DNA of 16,920 bases from Deltaproteobacteria bacterium. Its GTDB lineage: Bacteria > Desulfobacterota > Desulfobacteria > Desulfobacterales > JAFDCJ01. Positions within the stretch are counted from its first letter, which is position 1. Every line of letters starts with the position of its first letter. Location: the NCBI GenBank assembly GCA_024277475.1, contig JAJRVC010000643.1, positions 1 through 16,920 on the forward strand, in the 5' to 3' direction. Of the stretch, positions 6,913 to 13,414 are shown piece after piece. The notes beneath the pieces are model-generated. The model made no database searches and was not told the DNA's origin. It saw only the letters and a list, made by a program, of their open reading frames with translations. The translations under genes were made by a program, and so were the position numbers.

Positions 6913-8166
6913 TTATTGGCAAGTATCGACACCTGGGATCTGAACACAGGTCAAACCGCTCAGACATTCACTGTTATTGTCACAATCACCTTGCCCGGCC
7001 CCACAGGGCCCACAGTCGCGGCAGTAATCCAAACTGCCCACAGGATGCGGACAAGCAGCAGGCTGGCAGGTATCGACACCCGGAACCTGATTGCAGGTCA
7101 ATCCGCTCTGACACTCACTGTTCGTGTCGCAATCCCCTTCGCCCGCCGCACACGGTCCACAATCCCGACAGTAATCCAAACTGCCCACAGGCGGACAACC
7201 ACCCGATGGCTGGCAGGTATCGACACCCGGAACCTGATTGCAGCTCAATCCGCTCTGACACTCACTGTTCGTGTCGCAATCCCCTTCGCCCGCCGCACAC
7301 GGTCCACAATCCCGGCAGTAATCCAAACTGCCCACAGGCGGACAACCACCCGATGGCTGGCAGGTATCGGTTCCCGGAACCTGATTGCAGGTCAAGCCGC
7401 TCTGACACTCACTGTCAGTGTCGCAATCCCCTTCGCCCGCCGCACACGGTCCACAATCCCGGCAGTAATCCAAACTGCCCACAGGCGGACAACCGCCGCC
7501 CGAACTTGCAAAGACTTGTAAATCCCGGACCGTATTTTCGCAAAAATCCGTTGCAAAGTATATTTCCGAAAATCCGGCGGTCCCTTCCAATGTCTGTAAG
7601 CCTGAAGTGGTGGTCGAATCGACGACGGCCCCGCCTGCACTCCAGTGTTCGTATGCCGTTGCTTTGAAATACGGTATTGGGTTCCAGACGTTCCTGGGAT
7701 CATTTATTCCATAGTATTCGTTATAGTTGGAACACCAATCATGCGACCATCTGAAGTCCGCCTTTTGTATTTTTTTTTCCTGCCAGGTACTTTGGTTGTT
7801 CCAAACCCAGCCAGGTGCCAGCGCATCGATAAATCTTATGACAAATTTACCCCTCTGCGTTTGCCAGTTCGTCTCACCACAGTTAGTGCCGATGAAACTG
7901 AAAAATATGCCATCTCCGCCCAGATCAATATCGCCCTTTATGTGATAAAGCGCCAATTGGGTTTCATTTGGATACCAGGTCGAACCGACCTGGACCCCCG
8001 TACTGTAATCGTTATCCGCGTCTACGTAAGTGATCGCGATGTTGCCGTTGCAAAGCCAACCCCCCGGAAAATTAACAGCCGCACCCTGGGCCTGGCTTAC
8101 TGTAAGAAGAAAAAAAGTTACTAAAGTAATCGCTAAACAATGCCCGACCTTATTCACTCTTTCCAT
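6913..8166 (-). CDS. Secreted protein with unrecognised N-terminal domain and four Cys-rich repeats
   Basis: It encodes 417 residues. The start at 8166 follows a G-rich site (AAAGGGGAGGGGGGAGCC). The signal peptide runs from residue 1 to about 29 (SQAQGA-AVN). Residues 30-225 match no family I recognise. This part is rich in aromatic residues and Asp (VDADNDYSTGVQVG, DIDLGGDGIFFSF, WVWNNQSTW, RWSHDWCSNYNEYYG), with a few Cys of its own, and looks like a beta-rich extracellular domain. It ends at CENTVRDLQVFASSGGG, a short linker to the repeats. Residues 226-417 are four eight-Cys repeats, three of them nearly identical. It follows the FN3 gene on the same strand across a gap of 965 bp, so it is probably transcribed separately. 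Confidence 0.8.
   Translation of the reverse strand: MERVNKVGHCLAITLVTFFLLTVSQAQGAAVNFPGGWLCNGNIAITYVDADNDYSTGVQVGSTWYPNETQLALYHIKGDIDLGGDGIFFSFIGTNCGETNWQTQRGKFVIRFIDALAPGWVWNNQSTWQEKKIQKADFRWSHDWCSNYNEYYGINDPRNVWNPIPYFKATAYEHWSAGGAVVDSTTTSGLQTLEGTAGFSEIYFATDFCENTVRDLQVFASSGGGCPPVGSLDYCRDCGPCAAGEGDCDTDSECQSGLTCNQVPGTDTCQPSGGCPPVGSLDYCRDCGPCAAGEGDCDTNSECQSGLSCNQVPGVDTCQPSGGCPPVGSLDYCRDCGPCAAGEGDCDTNSECQSGLTCNQVPGVDTCQPAACPHPVGSLDYCRDCGPCGAGQGDCDNNSECLSGLTCVQIPGVDTCQ
6916..7491 (-). repeat. Array of four Cys-rich repeats (unrecognised-domain protein)
   Basis: The units are spaced at exactly 147 bp (49 codons). Three of them differ at only a few bases and begin CPPVGSLDYCRDCGPC. The final unit begins CPHPVGSLDYC and ends in DTCQ followed by TAA. 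The near-identity is at DNA level, including third codon positions, so the array has been recently amplified or homogenised. Confidence 0.92.
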
Positions 8167-8353
8167 GGCTCCCCCCTCCCCTTTAATTACTGCTTTTAAA
8201 TTTCTTGGTAGTTTACACCGATATCCTTATTAACACATCCATCGGCAGACAGAATTATAAAACAGTTCCTGTGTTAATTATGCAAGAATCATACATTTCA
8301 ATATGTTGTGTTCGGCCATTGTGGTACCCTAAGTATTGTGTTATAAAAATATT

Positions 8354-8394
8354 ATTATGAAAAAAGTTACATCCTATTATGAAAAAAATTACAT
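8354..8394. repeat. Tandem 19-mer direct repeat
   Basis: ATTATGAAAAAAGTTACAT at 8354-8372 recurs at 8376-8394 with one mismatch, at 22-bp spacing, which is about two helical turns. The spacing would suit two adjacent protein-binding sites on one DNA face. The high A content means chance is possible. Confidence 0.5.
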
Positions 8395-8852
8395 AGGAAA
8401 TAAGGATCTTAATTCATAATATGTAAATAGAACTGGAGGCATTGATTTAATTCTATTGATAAGAAATCGCTTTTTAGAGACCACAATAAGCGAAAACAAT
8501 GAATTGTGTACCGAATTCGGCTACATCCCAATATCTGGAAACGTGCATGGAAACGTACAATGAGCGGAAATTAACAGTATTGAGTTATCAAACACGGATT
8601 GGATTGTCAAGGAAGATTTTATGCCGGGTGTGGTGACCTTATTTTGCTGATTTTTATATTCTTTTCAGTGCTTTAGATACTCGTCCGCAGTTTCCTGTAG
8701 AGAGGGAACGCTCGGCACTGGTTCCTCCCGGAAAGGGGGGTGTTTGTTTTATTACATATAAGCGCCGCCTCTGGCTAAAAAAAACGGCCAGTCTGATCGT
8801 AGAAGAAACTTTGGTCTTTGCTATTTTTATATGACGGGTTAACTAAAAAAAA

Positions 8853-8878
8853 TGAACGTCCAACATTGAACGTCCAAC
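8853..8878. repeat. Direct repeat of TGAACGTCCAAC
   Basis: Two perfect 12-mers (8853-8864 and 8867-8878) are spaced by 14 bp, followed by a partial third (GTCGAATAATG). It resembles short iterated intergenic words seen in some bacterial genomes; the function is unknown. Confidence 0.5.
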
Positions 8879-9131
8879 GTCGAATAATGTATTCTGTCTA
8901 TTAAAAAAAAGACAGAGCAACCTGTCGGGCCGAAGGCGAAGCCTGAAGTGATTCAATTCTTCGAAATTCAGCGGTTCGCTTGTTTTAAAATCGATAAAGC
9001 GTAGCGCCATCAATATTGACAATCCCGTAAAAAGTCAAAATTCTCAAATTTTTAACTTATAACCTATTGAAATAATTAAGTGTAAAATTATACTTTTGTG
9101 TTCTTTGTGCCTTTTTGCGGCCACATCAAAA

Positions 9132-10097
9132 TCAGGGATTCTGACAAATATCGACACCGGGTACCTGGGCACAAATCAGGCCGCTTTGACATTCACCGTC
9201 ATTATCACAATCGCCCTGGCCGGCAGAACAGGGTCCAAAATCGCGGCAGTAATCCAAATCACCTACGGGAAGTGAACTACTCTGGCACGTATCCGTGCCC
9301 GTAACCTGCACACAGGTCAGGCCGGACGCACACTCACTGTCACTATCACAGTCACCCTCACCAATACCACAAGGTCCAAAGTCACGGCAGTAATCCAGAT
9401 CTCCCACGGGAAGTGTTACCGTACTACTTTGCTGGCAGGTATCCGTGCCGATAACCTGCACACAAGTTAAACCGGATGCACATTCGCTGTCATTATCACA
9501 GTCACCTTCACCAAGACCACAAGGTCCAAAGTCGCGACAGTAATCCAGATCTCCCACGGGAAGTGTTACCGTACTACTTTGCTGGCAGGTATCCGTGCCG
9601 ATAACCTGCACACAAGTTAAACCGGATGCACATTCGCTGTCATTATCACAGTCACCCTCACCAGCAGCACAAGGTCCGAAGTCGCGGCAATAATCCAGAC
9701 TGCCAACAGGGTCCTGGACTACTTTAGGTAAAACATAGGCTTTCACCTCGTTTGAAAAGCCACTTTCATTCTGTTGGCTGTCATAGGCAGTGGCAGCGAA
9801 ATAATAGGTTGTACCCTCGTTAAGACCGGAGATGGTGCAGCTGGTGGAATTTCCCACATTAACGGTATATTGATAATTTCCGCTGGAATTGCCGTAGTGC
9901 ATTTTATAGCCGGCAATGTCGGGATCCGGGCTTTTGACCCAGGCAAGACTAACCGCAGCAGCGTTGGCCGGTAAAGGCGCAAGAGCAAGGACTAAAGAGA
10001 GAAAATAAAGAGGAAATCGGATGCCGCAGGATTTAGCCCCGAATATTATACCAACATAATTTATTGTTCTTTGGAAAACAGATCCTAACTTTTTCAA
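9132..10097 (-). CDS. Secreted fibronectin type III protein with four six-Cys variant repeats
   Basis: It encodes 321 residues from a TTG at 10097. The start is fixed by a strong GGAGGTG site 6 nt upstream and the absence of a better ATG. The N-terminus is long before the hydrophobic core (FPLYFLSLVLALAPLPANA), with cleavage near residue 47. Residues 48-124 form one FN3 domain (VSLAWVKSPDPDIAGYKMHY, TISGLNEGTTYYFAATAYD, SGFSNEV), a binding module. Residues 129-321 are four Cys-rich repeats of a distinct type, CRDFGPC in place of CRDCGPC, and all also lack the first cysteine. No enzymatic domain is present, so an adhesin or matrix-protein role is the simplest reading. Expression is very likely controlled by the c-di-GMP riboswitch in its leader. 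Confidence 0.85.
   Translation of the reverse strand: MKKLGSVFQRTINYVGIIFGAKSCGIRFPLYFLSLVLALAPLPANAAAVSLAWVKSPDPDIAGYKMHYGNSSGNYQYTVNVGNSTSCTISGLNEGTTYYFAATAYDSQQNESGFSNEVKAYVLPKVVQDPVGSLDYCRDFGPCAAGEGDCDNDSECASGLTCVQVIGTDTCQQSSTVTLPVGDLDYCRDFGPCGLGEGDCDNDSECASGLTCVQVIGTDTCQQSSTVTLPVGDLDYCRDFGPCGIGEGDCDSDSECASGLTCVQVTGTDTCQSSSLPVGDLDYCRDFGPCSAGQGDCDNDGECQSGLICAQVPGVDICQNP
9135..9710 (-). repeat. Array of four six-Cys variant repeats (FN3 protein)
   Basis: The units are spaced at 141, 150 and 150 bp. The two middle units are almost identical at DNA level. Every unit has Phe at the third Cys position and no Cys at the first position, leaving six cysteines. Linkers (QQSSTVTLPVGD) differ from those in the other arrays. 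Confidence 0.9.
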
Positions 10098-10122
10098 ATC
10101 AACACCTCCATTAACCTATTAA

Positions 10123-10144
10123 ATTCCCGCAAGTACCGTGCGGG
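10123..10144 (-). terminator. Possible expression-platform hairpin of the riboswitch leader
   Basis: On the minus strand, TCCCGCA-CGGTACT-TGCGGGA forms a compact stem-loop. It lies between the c-di-GMP aptamer and the GGAGGTG ribosome site, and is followed by AATTTAATAGG. It could act as the switched terminator, although the T-tract is poor. Control of ribosome access is an alternative. Confidence 0.4.
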
Positions 10145-10202
10145 ACGCGGCTAACAGAAGTGCCGTTTCCACCCCATATCGCCTGATAACGCGATTACGG
10201 AA

Positions 10203-10296
10203 TGGCCCACCCGGCAGCTCTGCTTTCCTGCTTTTTTGTTAAGCAGGATCAGTGGCTTTGCGTCCCACTCTCTCGAGTGGTTTGCCTTTTCGAGCA
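10203..10296 (-). ncRNA. Cyclic di-GMP-I (GEMM) riboswitch
   Basis: Read on the minus strand, the segment has the GEMM landmarks in order. First comes AAAAGGCAAACC, then a hairpin with a GNRA loop (CACTC-GAGA-GAGTG). Next is GGGACGCAAAGCCAC, then a second stem (TCCTGCTT...AAGCAGGA), and finally GCTGCCGGGT. These match the conserved core and tetraloop-receptor layout of the c-di-GMP-I class. The aptamer ends about 105 nt before the TTG start of the FN3/Cys-repeat protein, leaving room for an expression platform. Riboswitches of this class often control motility, pili, adhesion or matrix genes. Whether c-di-GMP turns this one on or off cannot be read from sequence alone. Confidence 0.93.
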
Positions 10297-10835
10297 ATTT
10301 TTATTCACATCAGCCCCCGCCCGCTTCGCCTGAACGAAAACGATCCGCCTGCCGTCTAAAATATAGGGGCAGGTGATGGCGGGGATTATCGCCATGTTGT
10401 AAAAACAACATGGCAAAGGATTATTGGAAGCATGAATGAAGCAAAACGGGTGCCAAGATGAAAAAAAATTATACAGAAGAAAATAACATGGAAGAATTTT
10501 TGACTAATCTACCTCAATTATTCAATATAATTATTAGAAGACTGGACTGCGGGATCTACACGAATACGTTGGTAGTAAATGCCCTTATTTAGCAATGTGT
10601 GGTTTTTTATACAACCGTTTTAACAAAATCATACATTATCAGTCGGATTGCGACGGGTTTTACGGCTCCATCAATAAATAATCCGTCCGACCAAAGTCGG
10701 CAGCAAACTTTGCTGAATCACCGGCATCGTCGAAGATTGCCGGGCCTTGCCCGCCAACCTGCTGCAGGTGGTGCGAACAACACCGGAAGGCTTGATAACC
10801 CCTCGTTGTGTTTGACAATTAGTTGTGCAAAATAT
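10297..10835. other. Non-coding region with no recognised gene
   Basis: It holds a perfect inverted repeat (GCCATGTTGT at 10391-10400, ACAACATGGC at 10405-10414) that shares its word with the ~270-bp repeats. A 44-codon frame at 10458-10592 (+) has a weak ribosome site and no recognised similarity. The stretch 10660-10800 is GC-richer than its surroundings and could be an eroded gene, but I cannot assign it. Confidence 0.4.
10391..10414. repeat. Perfect inverted repeat related to the ~270-bp element
   Basis: GCCATGTTGT and ACAACATGGC are separated by AAAA. The same word forms the 15-bp inverted repeat in the elements at 5275-5543 and 11912-12182, here with the arms in the opposite order. It is either a remnant end of the same family or a separate palindromic site. 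Confidence 0.55.
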
Positions 10836-10846
10836 GAAGGTTGATA

Positions 10847-10875
10847 TTGCACAATAAGGGACATGATAGTATAGT
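10847..10875 (+). promoter_or_regulatory. Probable sigma-70 promoter of the sulfotransferase gene
   Basis: TTGCAC at 10847-10852 and TATAGT at 10870-10875 are separated by exactly 17 bp. The surrounding block (GAAGGTTGA...GTATAGTTTA) recurs at 12239-12290. The predicted leader is about 145 nt and includes the hairpin at 10908-10927. Confidence 0.6.
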
Positions 10876-10907
10876 TTACATAGTATTTGAGGAGATTTAG
10901 TCAACTA

Positions 10908-10927
10908 CCATCGGCTGAAGCCGATGG
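10908..10927. repeat. Perfect 20-bp palindromic hairpin CCATCGGCTGAAGCCGATGG
   Basis: A 9-bp perfect stem has a GA centre, followed by CTTGGGG. Hairpins of this type occur at the ends of IS200/IS605-family elements, so it may be a solitary end left after loss of the element. It also lies in the predicted 5' leader of the sulfotransferase and could affect transcript stability. Confidence 0.45.
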
Positions 10928-11027
10928 CTTGGGGTTCGAGGATTCAAGGGGTTGTGAAAAAAATTAAGGTTAACATTTTTTTATTGCGCACGCTTACCAA
11001 AAGTACACCTGAGATCAAGGTAATACC

Positions 11028-11870
11028 ATGAAAGAATACTTACCGAATCTGTTTGTGATCGGTGCTATGAAGGCTGGAACAACAAGCCTGCATCGTTATC
11101 TTGCCGTTCACCCGGAAATTTGGATGTCGCATCACAAAGAACTCGATTTCTTTATCGAGCTTAGAAATTGGAACCGGGGGATCAACTGGTACGCATCCCA
11201 TTTTCAGGAAGAAGCCTTTATCCGGGGAGAGTCTTCTCCCGGATACACCAATTATCCCTACCACGGCAAAGTACCGCAACGCATGCATTCCCTGGTTCCC
11301 GACGCCAAACTGATCTATATCCTGCGCAACCCTTTGGACCGGATTGTTTCCGACTATTCACATCGCTTCCGGGAAAAAAGCGAACGTCGCTCTATTCAGG
11401 ATGCTTTGGGTGGAAAGGACACCAAAGGCTATGTCAACCGCAGTCGCTATTTTCTACAGATCTCGCAATACCTGCGTTTTTATCCACTGGAACGTATCCT
11501 GATCATCACCCAGGAAGAGCTGCTCGCGAAACGGATGGACACCCTGCAGAAGGTATTCCGGTTCCTGGAGGTTGACGAATCATTCAAATCCAAAGAGTTT
11601 GTCACCCTGTTTCACCGTTCGGGCGGTAAGCCCCGGCTGAATAAAACGGGACGTATCCTATCGAGGGCACTGGGTCTTCTCCCTTTGGCACAATTGTCAC
11701 CCCACCGTACCAGACAACTGGAACATTTCCTCACCGGGCCTTTTTTATTACCTGTCGAACGACCCCGCCTTGACCCCGCACTGCGAGAACACCTGGTCCA
11801 CCAATTGGAACCGGACCTGGATCGTTTGAAAGAGCTCACCGGTCGTGACTTTGCAAACTGGTCCTTATAG
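11028..11870 (+). CDS. PAPS-dependent sulfotransferase
   Basis: It encodes 280 residues; the ATG follows AAGGT with 6-nt spacing. The N-terminal GAMKAGTTSLHRYL (residues 12-25) is the 5'-phosphosulfate-binding loop, with the conserved Lys-Ala-Gly-Thr-Thr. LRNPLDRIVSDYSH near residues 99-112 is the 3'-phosphate-binding motif, with the conserved Arg and Ser. Length and motif order fit the Sulfotransfer_1 / heparan-sulfate sulfotransferase type found in bacterial polysaccharide loci. It should move sulfate from PAPS to a hydroxyl or amino group of a sugar, in the cytoplasm during glycan assembly. It has its own promoter block and a TAG stop, and is separated from the next gene by 512 bp containing a repeat element, so it is not in the same simple operon. 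The acceptor is unknown. Confidence 0.9.
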   Translation: MKEYLPNLFVIGAMKAGTTSLHRYLAVHPEIWMSHHKELDFFIELRNWNRGINWYASHFQEEAFIRGESSPGYTNYPYHGKVPQRMHSLVPDAKLIYILRNPLDRIVSDYSHRFREKSERRSIQDALGGKDTKGYVNRSRYFLQISQYLRFYPLERILIITQEELLAKRMDTLQKVFRFLEVDESFKSKEFVTLFHRSGGKPRLNKTGRILSRALGLLPLAQLSPHRTRQLEHFLTGPFLLPVERPRLDPALREHLVHQLEPDLDRLKELTGRDFANWSL

Positions 11871-11911
11871 CCCGAATTCCCCACTGGAAACCAACCGGAA
11901 TGATGAATCCG

Positions 11912-12182
11912 TGAGTTAACCTTAACGTTGCAAAAGCCGGAGGGCTTCAGAGCCAAGGCGTCAAGGGTGAAGTTGTAGTCGTTTACCTCGAATCCTTGAC
12001 AACACAGGATCTGGAGTCCTCCGGTTTTCCTGAAGGGTAAACAACATGGCAAAATCGACCTCATCCTTTGAATTCACAAAGGAAGACATCCACAAAATGG
12101 TGCTTTCACTATTATATCGTGTATAATTACAGATCATTAGATATTCTTTGCCATGTTATTTATGCAACATGGAGGTTAACCC
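11912..12182. repeat. Dispersed ~270-bp structured repeat, copy 2 (MITE-like)
   Basis: It matches 5275-5543 throughout. The 18-bp stem is at 11933-11950 with 12011-12028, again fully pairable with G-U although three bases of the right arm differ from copy 1. The 15-bp inverted repeat is at 12039-12053 with 12147-12161 (one mismatch). The ends carry GTTAACC and GGTTAAC inverted repeats. A GGGTA-preceded ATG at 12046 opens a 26-codon frame (MAKSTSSFEFTKEDIHKMVL...) resembling the frame in copy 1 but with many amino acid changes, so it is not under coding constraint. It sits between the sulfotransferase and the glycosyltransferase operon; the rest of that gap (12183-12382) holds a promoter and no gene. 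Confidence 0.75.
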
Positions 12183-12256
12183 TCGACTCTTTCCGGATCA
12201 TGGTGGCCCTAACGCTGTAAAAATTACCGGACACAGCCTGAAGGTTGACTTTGATA

Positions 12257-12285
12257 TTGCATAAAATCGGGCATGGTAGTATAGT
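12257..12285 (+). promoter_or_regulatory. Probable sigma-70 promoter of the glycan operon
   Basis: TTGCAT at 12257-12262 and TATAGT at 12280-12285 are separated by exactly 17 bp. The block from 12239 to 12290 is similar to the one upstream of the sulfotransferase, with a 3-base insertion before the -35. The predicted leader is about 90 nt. Confidence 0.6.
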
Positions 12286-12382
12286 TTATATATTGTTGCA
12301 GTGCCGCAGTAAAATCACAAACCTCATTATTACCCCAATGTCAGGGTTTAACAGAAAACTCCACTCAAAAAAGCGATGCTAA

Positions 12383-13414
12383 ATGAATAATAATGACCCT
12401 CTCGTAAGTGTATTGACTCCGGTCTATAATGGTGAGCCTTATTTAGAAGCCTGCATTCAGAGTGTTTTAAGACAAACGTATCAAAATTGGGAGTATGTGA
12501 TTGTCAACAACTGCAGTAGGGATAATTCGCTGAATATCGCGCAAAAATATGCGGAAAAAGACGATAGAATTCGGATCTGCACGAATACTGAGTTTCTCCC
12601 AATGGTTGCAAATTTCAATCATGCCGTCAAAGAAACCTCGCCGGATAGCGCGTATTGTAAAATTATCCATTCAGACGATCTGATGTTTGACAATTGCCTC
12701 GAAAAAATGGTGGCTTTAGCGGAATCAAACCCATCCGTCGGCGTTGTCGGTTCATATGTCCTGCAGGGTGATAAGGTTGTGGGCAATGGGCTTTCTTATC
12801 CGCAAACTGTCTTTCCCGGAAGAGAACTCTGCAGAAGATCGCTTAATATAAGATCTGCCCCGGGACGCATTTATGTGTTTGGATCGCCCTCTTCCCTATT
12901 GATTAGATCCGATTTAATTCGCGAGCGGGACCCATTATATAACGATAAATACAATATGTGTGTCGACCAGGAGCTGTGTTATTACCTGTTACAACAGCGA
13001 GACTTTGGTTTCAACCATGAAATTTTGACCTATTCGCGTGTCCATCATCAGTCGGTGACCTCCTCTATCAATGAACACAATCGAGAGATCATTGAAGAAC
13101 TCATGCTGATGCAAGACTATGGTCCGATCTATTTTGAGGGAAAAGAGCATGAAAAACGTTTCGAGCAATCCATCGAGCGACTTTACAAATTTTTATCAAC
13201 CAGTATTTTTCAGAAAAAAGATAAAGAATTTTGGAAATTTCAAAAAGAGGGACTAGACAGATTAAATATCCGCTTCAATCGAGTCAAATTATTCTCCGGA
13301 GCGTTGGAGGTGCTGGCGAATAAAATAACCCATCGCTTGTTTCACCCGTCACTGACCTGGAAAAAATACGTGCAGGATAGCCCGAAAAATACCGAATTCA
13401 GACGAACTATATGA
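12383..13414 (+). CDS. Family 2 glycosyltransferase
   Basis: It encodes 343 residues. The GT-A fold is clear: VSVLTPVYNGEPYLEACIQS at residues 8-27, VLRQTYQNWEYVIVNNCSRD next, and IIHSDDLM with the DxD-like metal site near residues 94-101. VDQELCYYLLQ near 193-203 matches the ED-type catalytic region. The family transfers a sugar from a nucleotide sugar to a growing glycan or lipid-linked acceptor; the sugar cannot be read from the sequence. The C-terminal ~100 residues are helical and charged without membrane segments, so a soluble or peripheral enzyme is expected. It is the first gene of an operon, and its TGA overlaps the next ATG by 4 bp. No good Shine-Dalgarno is seen before the ATG. Confidence 0.88.
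   Translation: MNNNDPLVSVLTPVYNGEPYLEACIQSVLRQTYQNWEYVIVNNCSRDNSLNIAQKYAEKDDRIRICTNTEFLPMVANFNHAVKETSPDSAYCKIIHSDDLMFDNCLEKMVALAESNPSVGVVGSYVLQGDKVVGNGLSYPQTVFPGRELCRRSLNIRSAPGRIYVFGSPSSLLIRSDLIRERDPLYNDKYNMCVDQELCYYLLQQRDFGFNHEILTYSRVHHQSVTSSINEHNREIIEELMLMQDYGPIYFEGKEHEKRFEQSIERLYKFLSTSIFQKKDKEFWKFQKEGLDRLNIRFNRVKLFSGALEVLANKITHRLFHPSLTWKKYVQDSPKNTEFRRTI

Larger units (their letters stand above)
8167..9131. other. 965-bp non-coding region with short repeats and hairpins
   Basis: No convincing gene is present. Visible structures are two tandem 19-mers with 22-bp period at 8354-8394, two TGAACGTCCAAC copies at 8853-8878 and a TCTGTCT/AGACAGA hairpin with an A-rich loop at 8893-8916. There is also a CTGGC/GCCAG hairpin around 8772-8792. 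The 8167-8330 part should hold the promoter of the gene starting at 8166, but no well-spaced -35/-10 pair stands out. Confidence 0.5.

Noticed and set aside
6916..7491. Regularly spaced repeats resembling a CRISPR array
   Set aside because: The 147-bp period is an exact multiple of three, lies fully inside a coding frame and encodes a protein repeat, with no unique spacers of CRISPR size.
10458..10592. 44-codon plus-strand frame in the central gap
   Set aside because: It has a weak ribosome site, no recognised similarity and no neighbour that would support a small gene.
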